Made by a program: the position numbers and the translations under genes. Shown here in pieces: positions 37,602 to 51,257 of a stretch of DNA of 64,000 nucleotides. Under the pieces are notes generated by a model. It did no database searches. It was given only the letters and a program-made list of their open reading frames with translations, and was not told the origin of the DNA. This DNA is from DATKSS01 sp035468355. GTDB taxonomy: Bacteria > Chloroflexota > Dormibacteria > Dormibacterales > Dormibacteraceae. The stretch lies in assembly GCA_035468355.1 (NCBI GenBank), contig DATITA010000012.1, positions 19,418 to 83,417 on the forward strand. The letters run 5' to 3'. Position 1 is the stretch's first letter, and each line of letters opens with the position of its first letter.

Positions 37602-37975
37602 GAGCCTCCCGAAGCAAGGGTCCGACCCCTCTCCAGCTGGCGCGCCTGCTGCGCAGCGCTGCGGTCGACAAGAAGGCGTGGGACCCGGTCGTCATCGACG
37701 TCCGCGAGCAGACCACCGTGGCCGATTACTTCGTGATCTGCGAGGGCGAGACCGACCGTCAGGCTCGTGCGATCGCAGACGGGATGGTCGAGGCCGCCAA
37801 GCTCAAGGAGCTCAGGCCGCTGGCGGTCGACGGATACGAGGACGCCACGTGGATCCTGCTGGACTTCGACTCGGTCCTCGCCCACGTGTTCCTCCCCGGC
37901 GAGCGCTCGTACTACGACCTCGAGAGCCTGTGGGCGCCCGCCGCCAAGCGGCGGCGCAAGGCCGCCACTCCCTAA
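37598..37975 (+). CDS. rsfS: ribosomal silencing factor RsfS
   Basis: A 125-residue RsfS (Iojap family), which binds L14 and blocks subunit joining under nutrient stress. ADYFVICEGETDRQARAIAD and WILLDFDSVLAHVF are typical. TTG 37598 overlaps nadD as TTGA. It ends the mre-to-rsfS run. Confidence 0.93.
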   Translation: MRASRSKGPTPLQLARLLRSAAVDKKAWDPVVIDVREQTTVADYFVICEGETDRQARAIADGMVEAAKLKELRPLAVDGYEDATWILLDFDSVLAHVFLPGERSYYDLESLWAPAAKRRRKAATP

Positions 37976-37999
37976 GCCGGATGCTTTGTGGAGCCTTCA

Positions 38000-38094
38000 G
38001 GCCGGATTCATTCCGGCCGTCCTCCCGCATCCACTTTCCAGGCGCCTCCCCGCGTTGCTGGTGGAAGGAGGGGGTCCCGCGGGGGAGGACAACG
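38000..38094. terminator. inverted repeats between convergent rsfS and merR genes
   Basis: A 7-bp perfect hairpin (GGCCGGA/TCCGGCC, 38000-38018) is followed by a longer imperfect inverted repeat (GTCCTCCCGC near 38019 and GCGGGGGAGGAC near 38083-38094, with TTTCCA/TGGAA inside). They fill most of the 136-base gap between convergent genes, a usual place for bidirectional termination. T-runs are lacking. Confidence 0.35.
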
Positions 38095-38111
38095 TCCTCA
38101 CCCGCGCTGGT

Positions 38112-38465
38112 TTAGATCAGTTGCGCGTATCGGTCGAAGACGTCGCGCAGCTCGCCGGGCGGCTCGATGCGGTGCTTCTTCATGACGTCGAACAGGCTCA
38201 GGATGTGTCGCACGCCTGCGAGGGTGACCCCCTTCTCGCGCGTGAGGTGCTGGATCACCTGCACCTTGCTGATGTCCCTTTGCGAGTAGCGGCGCCGGTT
38301 GGTCGTGGTCCGATGCGGCTGGATGAGGTTCGCGTCTTCGTAGAGCATCAACGTGCGGGGATGCGTTTCGAGGATCTCGGCCGCGACGCTGATCGTGTAC
38401 AGAGGTTTGTCCAGGTCGCTGAACGACGGGTGAGGGCTCCGCGGGCCCTGTCGCTGGTTCGACAC
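38112..38465 (-). CDS. MerR-family (HspR-like) transcription regulator
   Basis: A 117-residue regulator with an N-terminal MerR winged helix: PLYTISVAAEILETHPRTL, then RRRYSQRDISKVQVI and a GVTLAGVRHIL helix. This pattern resembles HspR/GlnR-like members without metal-binding Cys. A short helical tail follows. GTG 38465 lies one base after the tadC stop, so it is co-transcribed with cpaB-tadB-tadC and may regulate the pilus genes, though HspR-like proteins often control heat-shock genes. Confidence 0.82.
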   Translation of the reverse strand: MSNQRQGPRSPHPSFSDLDKPLYTISVAAEILETHPRTLMLYEDANLIQPHRTTTNRRRYSQRDISKVQVIQHLTREKGVTLAGVRHILSLFDVMKKHRIEPPGELRDVFDRYAQLI

Positions 38466-38466
38466 G

Positions 38467-39351
38467 CTATCTGACGGTCTTCAGGATCTGGATGATGGCC
38501 GGGCCAAGGAGCACGATCCACAGGACTGGGAAGATGCAGCCCACCATGGGAAAAACCATCCGGGAGGATGCCTGGGCGGCGCGCTCTTGCGCGGTCTGGC
38601 GCTGGCGCCGGCGCATCTCGGTCGCCTGGACCCTCAGCAATCGAGCGATCGGCACTCCCATCTGGTCGGACTGGACGATGGATTCGACCAGGTGATGAAG
38701 GTCGGCGACGCCCGTCGCGTCGGCCATGTGCTCAAGCGCCGCCATGCGTGGCCGGCCCAACCTGATCTCGCGCAACACTTTGCCGATCTCGTCGCCCAGC
38801 GCGTTGTGGAAACGCTCGGTGATGCTGAGCAGGCCTTCGTCGAGGCTCATGCCCGACTCGACCACCAGGGTCAGAAGATCGGTCGCCTCGGCCAGCGAAC
38901 GCCTGATCTGGGCCCGCCGCCGGGCTATCTGCTGCTCGAGCCACAGGTTGGGCGCAAAGTAGCCGACCGCGGCGAGGACCAGCCCTGAGACCGGGGCCAT
39001 CAAAAGGACCGGCAAAGGGCTGGGGATGAGCAGCCCGCCGCCAAGGCCGGCGATGGCAAGGAGCGCCGCCAGGCTGTAGCGAACTGCCTGGAATCCCGCC
39101 GGGGTCAACCCCCCCGGGTCGCCGGCCCGGCTCAGCTTCTGGCGCAGGAGTCCCGCCGACCGAGGCGTCAGCCGCGTGGCGAACGGCCGCACCATGGACT
39201 CGAGCTGCTTGACCAAGCCGCGCCGCGGGGGGGTCACGAGGAACCCTCCGTCGGTGGCCGCCGCCGTGCGCCGCATCTGGTCGATGGCCACGAAGTAACC
39301 GGCGACGATGACCCCGCAGATGACGCCCGCCGCAAGCGCGATCGGCAGCAT
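38467..39351 (-). CDS. tadC: Tad pilus inner-membrane platform protein TadC
   Basis: A 294-residue type II secretion F-domain protein. Hydrophobic helices lie at the N-terminus, at about 85-135 and at the C-terminus. RRSLAEATDLLTLVVESGMSLDEGL is the typical T2SSF core. It forms the inner-membrane base with TadB. Its ATG shares one base with the tadB stop. Confidence 0.92.
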   Translation of the reverse strand: MLPIALAAGVICGVIVAGYFVAIDQMRRTAAATDGGFLVTPPRRGLVKQLESMVRPFATRLTPRSAGLLRQKLSRAGDPGGLTPAGFQAVRYSLAALLAIAGLGGGLLIPSPLPVLLMAPVSGLVLAAVGYFAPNLWLEQQIARRRAQIRRSLAEATDLLTLVVESGMSLDEGLLSITERFHNALGDEIGKVLREIRLGRPRMAALEHMADATGVADLHHLVESIVQSDQMGVPIARLLRVQATEMRRRQRQTAQERAAQASSRMVFPMVGCIFPVLWIVLLGPAIIQILKTVR

Positions 39352-40295
39352 CAGCTCTCCAGGGCGGTCATGCGCTGGATGATGACGTTGCCGATGAGGA
39401 CCAGCAAGGCTGCCACCCCCAGCAGCACGTAACCCACGAAGGTCGTGGTCATGGGCGCGAAGTAGCCCGGCACGAAGATGTACAGGCCCAGGGCGAGCAG
39501 GATCGGCAGGCCCGTGATGATGGTCGCCGACGCGCGCGACTGCGCGGTGAGCACGCTCATGTCGCGTTTGGTCTGAAGGCGGTCGCGCAGGGTGTCCGAG
39601 ATGGTGTCCAGCACTTCGGCCAGGTTGCCGCCGACCCGAACGTGGAGGAGGATCGCGGTAACGATGAACTCCAGGTCGGGGCTGTTGATGCGAAGCAGAA
39701 GCGCGCTGAGAGCGTCCTCGACGGACGTGCCAAGCGTGATCTCGGTGGTCACCCGCTCGAACTCGGTTGAGACCGGCGGCTGCGATTTGGCGGCCACAGT
39801 CTCGAGGGCGCGGTCGATGGCGTAGCCGGTCTTCAGCGAGTTGGACAGCAGCTGGAGCATGCTGCCGAGCTGGTCGTTGAACAGCGTCTGGCGCCGGCGC
39901 TGGAGAAAGCCGACGACCAGCGGCGGCACTATGAACCCCACCGCTCCCAGGATCACCGGCCCTGCCGATATGCCGAAGCGGAACAAACCGACGAGAGCGC
40001 CCAGGGCGACCGCGCCGATGCGGATCAGCAGGTACTCGGACGGCGTGATGTTCAAGCCGGCTCGCGCGAGCTCTTCGGTCAGGGTCGGCTTGCCCTGCAC
40101 CGTCCTGCGCTGGCTCAGGTTGTCGGCCGCCGGCCGCAGCAACCGTTCGACGAGCTCCCGGGGCGTCGCCCTCGGCGCCGTGGACGCGGGAGTCCGGGTG
40201 ACGTGCTCTTTGCGCACCCGATCCAGGCTCCAGAAGAAGACGGCGATGGCCGCCGCCATGGGAACGGCGACGATGACTTGCGGCGGGAGGTTCAC
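39351..40295 (-). CDS. tadB: Tad pilus inner-membrane platform protein TadB
   Basis: A 314-residue T2SSF-domain protein paired with TadC. LQLLSNSLKTGYAIDRALETVA is the typical core; ERVTTEITLGTSVEDAL and a VRVGGNLAEVLDTIS stretch follow. Helices near 5-25, 90-130 and 255-310. GTG start 10 bases after cpaB. Confidence 0.92.
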   Translation of the reverse strand: MNLPPQVIVAVPMAAAIAVFFWSLDRVRKEHVTRTPASTAPRATPRELVERLLRPAADNLSQRRTVQGKPTLTEELARAGLNITPSEYLLIRIGAVALGALVGLFRFGISAGPVILGAVGFIVPPLVVGFLQRRRQTLFNDQLGSMLQLLSNSLKTGYAIDRALETVAAKSQPPVSTEFERVTTEITLGTSVEDALSALLLRINSPDLEFIVTAILLHVRVGGNLAEVLDTISDTLRDRLQTKRDMSVLTAQSRASATIITGLPILLALGLYIFVPGYFAPMTTTFVGYVLLGVAALLVLIGNVIIQRMTALES

Positions 40296-40305
40296 CTTCG
40301 GCTGC

Positions 40306-41079
40306 CTAGAAAAGAGTCGGGTATGCGGCCTGGATGAGCTGTAGGGTGACGCCCTTAGCGGCCGCGACGGACGGGCACGTGGGGTCGGGGGTCTGGGCGC
40401 CGGGCTGTAGATAGTCGTGGTACGACTCCAGCGCGTACTTCAGCGAGGCGTAGGTCAAAAACCAGGTGATGATCTCCGCCTGGCACTCCGAAACGACCAC
40501 GGTGAGGCTGGTCGCGCTTGCGGCCCCGGCGCCCGACGAGGCTGCCCCAGGCCCCACCCGGATCACGTGCAGGTTGGTGAAGATCGTCTTGGATGCGACC
40601 TTGGGGCCGGTCGAAACCGTGGCGATGACGGAGATGTAGTCGTCCGGCTGGATGTAATTGGCCACGCCCTGCTGCTCGCTGGTCGGGATGGTGATCGCCA
40701 CGTACCCCGACGGGATCGGCAGGAACTCTGACTGCGAACCCAGGGCCTGGCTGGGCTTGGCCACCTCATTGGAGGTCACCGCCTGTCCGCTTGCGACCGG
40801 GACCAGCGGGATCGTCCCGGCGACGTCCCGGATCTGGGTGAAGTAGATCTGAGGGTAATCGGCCGGGACGGGGATGGTCTTCAGAGCCAGCGATCCCGCT
40901 GCGATCGGGATCCGTGGTGGCAGGCCGGTGGTCGTGACGACGACCGTCTTCTGGGGACTGCTGCCAGCCTGTTGGGCGTTGAGAGCTACGAGCACGAACG
41001 CCACGATCACGAGAAGAGCGAGCACGATGCCCAGCAGGGTGAACGGCCTTCGTGACGTAAGGCCGGTCAAATTCCGCAC
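40306..41079 (-). CDS. cpaB: Tad pilus assembly protein CpaB/RcpC
   Basis: A 257-residue protein with one N-terminal helix (about 13-34) and an SAF/RcpC-type periplasmic part. PPRIPIAAGSLALKTIPVPADY and YVAITIPTSEQQGVANYIQPDD match the family. In Gram-negatives it works with the secretin; no secretin gene is visible here, which agrees with a monoderm-type Tad system. GTG 41079 follows TATGAT by nine bases. Confidence 0.85.
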   Translation of the reverse strand: MRNLTGLTSRRPFTLLGIVLALLVIVAFVLVALNAQQAGSSPQKTVVVTTTGLPPRIPIAAGSLALKTIPVPADYPQIYFTQIRDVAGTIPLVPVASGQAVTSNEVAKPSQALGSQSEFLPIPSGYVAITIPTSEQQGVANYIQPDDYISVIATVSTGPKVASKTIFTNLHVIRVGPGAASSGAGAASATSLTVVVSECQAEIITWFLTYASLKYALESYHDYLQPGAQTPDPTCPSVAAAKGVTLQLIQAAYPTLF

Positions 41080-41088
41080 AGCCGACCC

Positions 41089-41094
41089 ATCATA
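41089..41094 (-). promoter_or_regulatory. putative -10 box of the cpaB-tadB-tadC-merR operon
   Basis: On the minus strand TATGAT lies nine bases before GTG 41079, within the 29-base gap to the divergent tadE-like gene. Confidence 0.45.
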
Positions 41095-41108
41095 GGCAAG
41101 ATATCCCG

Positions 41109-41690
41109 GTGCCGCGCCCCCCTTACCCGACCCACCGACCTCGCAAGGCGCTTCAGCATGGGCAATCCATGGTCGAGTTCGCGCTCTCGTCCGTGGTGCT
41201 TTTGCTGCTCGTGGGCGGCCTCGTGGACATCGGCCGGTCGGTCTTCATCAGCGAGGCTCTGTCGAATGCGGCCCGTGAAGGCGCACGCCATGGAGCCTGG
41301 TTCAGCGCCCCGACCCAGTCGCATCCATACCTAGACGACGCCCAGATCAAGGCGACCGTGGATTCCGAGCTGGCCACGATCTCGCTACCGGCGTCCGTGC
41401 TCAAGAACCCCACGACGACGTGTCCGGCGACCGCCGACGGCAATGCCTTTCACAACCCGCCGTTCGTGACCTCGGCCTACCCGGCCACGGCCAACCAGTC
41501 GTGGCTCTACATCTGCTACAACAACACGCCCGGCCTCGACTTCGCCAGCCCGGCGGCCAACCAGTCTCACCTCGACCTGAACGTGATCGTCCTGTACGAC
41601 TACGGCCCGCTGACGCCGATCATCAGCAGCGATTTCGGCCTGTTCCGCCTCGCCGCCAACGAGCACATGACCGTGCAGGGCAGCGGATGA
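41109..41690 (+). CDS. TadE-like minor pseudopilin
   Basis: A 193-residue protein with the TadE start: GQSMVEFALSSVVLLLLVGG, then LVDIGR and NAAREGARHG. The E in SMVEF is the typical position after the processing site. The rest is an exported domain with a few Cys. GTG 41109 is only 29 bases from the divergent cpaB. It overlaps the next TadE-like gene as ATGA. Confidence 0.88.
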   Translation: MPRPPYPTHRPRKALQHGQSMVEFALSSVVLLLLVGGLVDIGRSVFISEALSNAAREGARHGAWFSAPTQSHPYLDDAQIKATVDSELATISLPASVLKNPTTTCPATADGNAFHNPPFVTSAYPATANQSWLYICYNNTPGLDFASPAANQSHLDLNVIVLYDYGPLTPIISSDFGLFRLAANEHMTVQGSG

Positions 41691-42226
41691 GTCGCTTTGG
41701 CGGCCAGCGCTCGCAGGCGCTGATCGAGTTCGCGCTCATCTCACCGGTCCTGCTGCTGCTCCTTTTTGGAATCGTGGACATCGGCCGCGCGGTCTTCTAC
41801 TACGACACGCTGAACCACGCCGCGCGAGAGGGCGCCCGTACGGCGGTGCGCGCGTCCAACCAGCTGCCGACGAACACGGACGTGCTCGCCAGGGTCACGG
41901 CACAGTTGATCGGCATCCCGGTCACCGAGCCCTGTCCACAAGGGCCGATCACATCGGCCACGCCTCCCGGCAACACGGCCTGGCTGTATGTGACCGAGCC
42001 GAACCCACCCCCCACGGTCGAGACGGCGCCACCGGACAATGCCCCGGGAGGCGAGAATGTCGCCTCGGCGAGTGGATCCTGCAGCGCGGTCAACCCTGCG
42101 GGAGGCAATGCGCAGCTCCAGGTCACCCTGCGCTTCAACCTAGTCCTGATCACGCCGGTGGTCGCCCAGGCGACGGCCGACCACATCGTGATCACCGCCG
42201 CTGCGATCTTCCGGACGGAGTACTGA
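41687..42226 (+). CDS. second TadE-like minor pseudopilin
   Basis: A 179-residue paralog of the preceding gene. N-terminal QALIEFALISPVLLLLLFG is followed by IVDIGRAVFYYDTLNHAAREGART, as in TadE/TadF proteins. A Cys/Pro/Gly-rich exported region follows. ATG 41687 overlaps the previous stop. Confidence 0.88.
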   Translation: MSRFGGQRSQALIEFALISPVLLLLLFGIVDIGRAVFYYDTLNHAAREGARTAVRASNQLPTNTDVLARVTAQLIGIPVTEPCPQGPITSATPPGNTAWLYVTEPNPPPTVETAPPDNAPGGENVASASGSCSAVNPAGGNAQLQVTLRFNLVLITPVVAQATADHIVITAAAIFRTEY

Positions 42227-42232
42227 GGGACG

Positions 42233-44211
42233 ATGCGAGCTTCATGCCGGCGTCGCTTTGAGAGCGGACAGGCGATAGTGCTGATCGCCATCATGCTGGC
42301 GGTCGTCGTCGGGATGGCGGCTCTCGCGATCGACGGCTCGCGCGCATATTCCATGCGGCGCGACCTCCAGGCGGCGGTGGATGCCGCGGCGCTGGCGGCG
42401 GCGGACAACCTGCAGCAAACGGGCAGCTACACGTCGGCCGAGCAGGCGGCATCCACCATCTTCGGCATCGACGCGCGCTTCTATGGGGCGCCGTCGTGCT
42501 CCCCGGGGTATGGGTCGCCAGGCGCATCGCCCTTCACCGTGACCTGCACCTATTCGGACGGGACCACGCTGACGGACGTCGTCTCCAACCTGGGTTCGCA
42601 AGGCGCGCAGTTCAGCTTCACCGCGGCACACTCGCTCGCGCTTCAGTTCGCCCGCATCCTGATGAGCGGGACGCCGCCCAAGATCGTCGCCACCTCCTCC
42701 GGCGGGGTGGACAACCTCCTTTACACCCCGGCCGTCGGCGCCCTGGCCAGTGCTGGTTGTGGCGGGACAGGTGGCAGCGCCGTGACGGTCAACGGCTTCG
42801 GGACCGCCAGCATGGTGGGTGACCTGGTTTCCAATGGCGCCATATCGGTGGCCGGCGGCAGCCTGCGCGTCGCCGGCGACATCTATGCACGATGTCAGGC
42901 CTCCGTCCCCGGGTCGTCGACGGCTTGCTTTCCAAGCGGGCTGGCCGCCCCGTGCACGTTCCCTGACGTTAACGGAGCCGTTCGTTCCGGCTACCAGCTG
43001 GGCGATCCGAACTTTCCGGCGCCAGCGGTTACCGGCGGCAGCCGGGGAGCACCGGGAAGCACCGTGGTGCTCCAGGCCGGGTCATATGCTGCCAATCCCG
43101 GTTTCAGCGGAGGGCACTGCTGGTTTCTAAGCGGTGGCGTCTACCAGTGGCAGTCCGGCTACACGAACAGTCGGGACTTCGTGAGTAACGAGCTGAAGCC
43201 CCCTGACGAACCGGCAACCACAAACGTCCGTCAGGTCTCCGCTCACCAGTTCTGGAACACGAACGGCGTCCAGTGCGCCGGGTCGGTCCTGGTGAGCGGC
43301 GTCGGCGGACCGAACACCCTCGACAAGGGCAACTTGGGTGTGGTGCTGACCTCCGTGCGCACGGACTCCTACGGTGGCGCCACCTACCGCCGTGAGAGCG
43401 CGCCGTCGGCGTGCCAGGCAGTCCATATCAAGGTAGGCGAGGTGCTCCAGGTCCAGGTGAGCAACGTGCCCGGCGCGACTTCCTACAACGTGTATGCCAG
43501 CGACGTTGCGAACGGCTGCAAGGGACCATGGGGCTGGGCGGGCTCCATCCCGGTGGTCGGTACGGTGTCGAACAGCAACACCAACCCGTGCCCAACGTTC
43601 AGCGGCAACGGGTGCAGCCTGGGCCATGAGACGGCTCTGTTCGACAGCACTCAATTGCCCGACGTTTTTGCCCCCAACCCGTTGGCTGCGCTGGACACGT
43701 ACGAGGCATACCCACCAGATTCGGAGACCGCGCCGTTGAGCAGCACGCTGCCCAATCAGAATCCGCCGCGCGGAACCGGCGCCACCGGCGATCGCGCCAA
43801 CGAGAACAACTGCGAGACGACGACTGCAGCGTATTCAACGTGTCCCGACGCGGTCACCCCTGGCGCCGTCGAGTTCTATGTCCCAAATGGCGGCTGCCTG
43901 TCGACGACGAACAGCGGCGACACGTATATGTTCAGCGGCTACCAGTACAACTGGCTGTCCGTTTTCGAACCTGGCGCCGGCTCGCCTCCCGCCAACACTT
44001 GCACGAACACGCTTGGCGCCAGCGGGTTTTCGGCGTACGTGGGGCTCGTTTACGTGCCGTCGGCCGTCGTGGCCATAACCTCGGCGTACGCCTTCGAGGC
44101 AGCGGCGACCGGGGGATTGCTGGCCAGCTCGGTCACCTTCACCGGAGCTCTACCAACAATCACGTACAGCTCCAGTTACGGGCCGGTGCCGCCGGCCGCC
44201 CGCCTGACCGG

Positions 44212-44215
<4 letters not shown>
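42233..44215 (+). CDS. large TadG-like exported pilus-associated protein
   Basis: A 660-residue protein. Residues 12-60 form the TadG-like N-terminal segment (SGQAIVLIAIMLAVVVGMAA, then LAIDGSRAYSMRRDLQAAVDAAALAAA). The remaining 600 residues are exported, rich in Gly, Ser, Asn and paired Cys, with no von Willebrand A motif that I can see, unlike many TadG proteins. It may be a tip or adhesive component. Its stop overlaps the stop of the convergent motor-fusion gene by 4 bases. Confidence 0.82.
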
Positions 44216-49098
<4,883 letters not shown>

Positions 49099-49158
49099 CG
49101 AATTCCAGCCCCGAGCGATGCTAGCACCGCGCCGCCCTCCGCCTGGTTAAGAGCACGA

Positions 49159-50163
49159 TCAACTCCCGAACCGCTCCGGCGGGCGCCGACGGTCGAGCAC
49201 CCACTTTGATCCCGGCATTCGTTTGGCCACCCCCTTGACCTCTGCCGCGCGCGCGGCCACTGCGGCTGCGCTCGCGTAGGCACCTGGCTCGGCGACCACG
49301 ATTCCGATCGACACCGAGACCATCGGGATGCGCAGCGTGTTCCCGTTCCGCTCCTGCATCTCGATCCATCCACGCTCGCGGTCAGCGGGGTCGTAAAGCG
49401 CGGGCACCGCCGCGTCGAAGCGCTTGGTGATCTCGGTCGCGATCACCTCCGCCAGGCTCGGCTCGGTCAGGATGACGAAGTCATCACCGCCGACGTGACC
49501 GGCGAAATGGCTGCTCGAGTAATTCTCCTCGAGGACCTCGAAGATGATGGTCGCGAGCGTCTTGATGACGTCGTCTCCGCGCAGGAACCCGTAGTGGTCG
49601 TTGTAGCTCTTGAACGAGTCGATGTCGGGATACAGCACGGCGAACCGGTCGCGGTGCCCGAGGCGGCGGCTGATCTCCCTGAGGATGTCGCTGTTGCCGC
49701 TCATGCCGGTGAGCGGGCTGAGCTCGCGCGCGGAGGTCGACCGGCTCATGACCGCGCGCAAGCGGGCCACCAGCTCCTCGGGGATGAACGGCTTGGTCAC
49801 GTAATCGTCGGCGCCCGCGAGCAGGTGCTCCACCTTGTCCTTCAAGGATCCCCGCACGGTGAGGAAGACGACCGGTATCAGCCGGGTGCGGAAGTCGGCG
49901 CGCAGCTCGGCGAGGATCTGGTCGCCCGTGATGTCCCCGAGCATGAGGTCGAGAAGGATGATGTCGGGGCGCCATTCGGCGGCAGCGGTGTGAGCGGCAT
50001 GCCCGTCGCCGACCGTGACACTCTCGAAGCCGGCACGGTCGAGCACGCGCTTGACCAGCCTTAGGACCTGCTCGTCGTCATCGATGACCAGCACGATCTC
50101 GCGGTGACCGAGCGCGGAGCGGGGACTCTCCTTGTCAGCTCCGACCCCTCTGGCCACGGTCAT
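49159..50163 (-). CDS. REC-GGDEF response regulator with GGDDF motif
   Basis: A 334-residue response regulator. The REC domain (about 22-140) has acidic DDD, phosphoacceptor D72 and K124. The GGDEF-type domain (about 150-320) has the metal Asp in YPDIDSFK but the signature reads GGDDF (225-229), with Asp for Glu, and no RxxD inhibitory site before it. It may be a weak diguanylate cyclase or a c-di-GMP/GTP-sensing relic. It overlaps the DHp-only gene as ATGA and lies 60 bases before the motor fusion gene. Confidence 0.85.
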   Translation of the reverse strand: MTVARGVGADKESPRSALGHREIVLVIDDDEQVLRLVKRVLDRAGFESVTVGDGHAAHTAAAEWRPDIILLDLMLGDITGDQILAELRADFRTRLIPVVFLTVRGSLKDKVEHLLAGADDYVTKPFIPEELVARLRAVMSRSTSARELSPLTGMSGNSDILREISRRLGHRDRFAVLYPDIDSFKSYNDHYGFLRGDDVIKTLATIIFEVLEENYSSSHFAGHVGGDDFVILTEPSLAEVIATEITKRFDAAVPALYDPADRERGWIEMQERNGNTLRIPMVSVSIGIVVAEPGAYASAAAVAARAAEVKGVAKRMPGSKWVLDRRRPPERFGS

Positions 50164-50423
50164 GTCCTGGCGTCCGGCGGCGTTGGCTGGGATACACGCG
50201 TCAAGCCGCGAAGCTTGTCGGTAAGGGCGATGGCGCGTTCGGCGGCCGTGCGGACCTCGGCGATGTCGGCGCGGACCGCTTCGGGATCGCCCGTCTCTTC
50301 CGCGATCAGCTCGCTGTAGTTGACGATGACGGCGAGCAGGTTGCGAAAGTCGTGGATCAAGACGCGCGTCTCGTCGTCCGGGGCTTTCGAGGTTTCCGCC
50401 ATCGGTGAGGGGTCCTGCGTCAC
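50160..50423 (-). CDS. DHp-only histidine phosphotransfer-like protein
   Basis: An 87-residue helical protein with an H-D-F-R-N-L-L stretch (H24) and a second helix DIAEVRTAAERAIALTDKLR, matching the dimerisation/phosphoacceptor (DHp) hairpin of histidine kinases without any ATPase domain. GTG 50423 is chosen because it overlaps the RsbW-like stop as GTGA; a longer start at 50444 is possible. It is encoded between a stand-alone HATPase-type gene and a REC protein, so phosphate could pass from one to the other through it. Confidence 0.7.
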   Translation of the reverse strand: MTQDPSPMAETSKAPDDETRVLIHDFRNLLAVIVNYSELIAEETGDPEAVRADIAEVRTAAERAIALTDKLRGLTRVSQPTPPDART

Positions 50424-50839
50424 AGTCTCTTCACCAGGCGCCACCGGTTGAGCTGGCCGTCGCGTTGATACCCGAGCTCGTCCAGCAGCGAGCGCGCGAG
50501 AGCAAGACCGCGCCCGTCCTCGCTCTCGAGCCCGGGCATGGCGCGAGCCAGGTGTTCGTGCACCGGCGGTCCGGGATCCACGAATGATGCGAGCAGCGTG
50601 CCCCGGTCCAGTTGAAGCTGGTATTCGACCGGGTCCGCGGCCTCCTCGGGACGCCCGTGGGTGAGCACGTTGGCGCCGATCTCCCCGAGTGCCGTCTCGA
50701 ACAGCATGAGAGGGCGGTCGTCCGGCGGCCGGCCGGTAGCCCGACGGAGCAGCTCCACAGAGTGGTGCAGCACGTCCAATCCCTGGTCGAGCGCGGTGAG
50801 AGTAGCGCGGAACTCAAAGGGCTCCTGTGTGGGTCCCAA
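50420..50839 (-). CDS. RsbW-like HATPase kinase (anti-sigma/partner-switch kinase)
   Basis: A 139-residue single HATPase_c_2 domain. The N box is ETALGEIGANVLTH (E53, N57), the G1 box VDPGPP (D88) and GRGLALARSLLDEL holds the glycine-rich lid. The family phosphorylates STAS proteins and binds sigma factors or other partners. TTG 50839 starts two bases after the STAS gene. No sigma factor gene is nearby, so the switch target is likely something else. Confidence 0.85.
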   Translation of the reverse strand: MGPTQEPFEFRATLTALDQGLDVLHHSVELLRRATGRPPDDRPLMLFETALGEIGANVLTHGRPEEAADPVEYQLQLDRGTLLASFVDPGPPVHEHLARAMPGLESEDGRGLALARSLLDELGYQRDGQLNRWRLVKRL

Positions 50840-50841
50840 GC

Positions 50842-51207
50842 TCAGAAGCCAGTAAGGGCTTCCTCGACAGTGGCGTAGTAGGGGAACACGCGGTCGAGGG
50901 TGGTCAGCTCGAGCACCACCCGAACCTGCTGGTTGGGGGCCGCGAGACGGAGCTCGCCCTGGCTGCCTTTGATCTGTTTGAGCGCGGAGATCACGGAGCC
51001 GAGCCCCGTGCTGTCGACGAAGCTGACTCCTTCCATGTCGATCACGACGCGTGGGAGTCCGTGCTTGACCAGCTCGCTGATCGCGTCTTTCAAGGCCGGC
51101 GCGCCCACGACGTCAAGCCGTCCGGTGGGGGCGACCACCGTGATTCCGTTGTCAGCCGATCGGGTCTGAACGTCGAGGCTCAGCTTGGGGCTCCCATGGG
51201 GACCCAC
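50842..51207 (-). CDS. STAS-domain anti-sigma-factor antagonist-like protein
   Basis: A 121-residue STAS protein of the SpoIIAA/RsbV type. The phosphorylatable Ser is S66 in VDSTGLGSVISALK. A GRLDVVGAPAL strand precedes it. It would be phosphorylated by the adjacent RsbW-like kinase and dephosphorylated by the divergent PP2C protein. It is the first gene of the minus-strand set leading to the motor fusion; GTG start. Confidence 0.9.
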   Translation of the reverse strand: MGPHGSPKLSLDVQTRSADNGITVVAPTGRLDVVGAPALKDAISELVKHGLPRVVIDMEGVSFVDSTGLGSVISALKQIKGSQGELRLAAPNQQVRVVLELTTLDRVFPYYATVEEALTGF

Positions 51208-51243
51208 AGAGTCTATGGCAGACGGTCGGGAATTTAGCCTGTC

Positions 51244-51249
51244 TACACT
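51244..51249 (+). promoter_or_regulatory. putative -10 box for the REC-PP2C gene
   Basis: TACACT lies eight bases before GTG 51258, in the 50-base gap shared with the divergent STAS gene. Confidence 0.4.
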
Positions 51250-51257
51250 GCAGAAGC

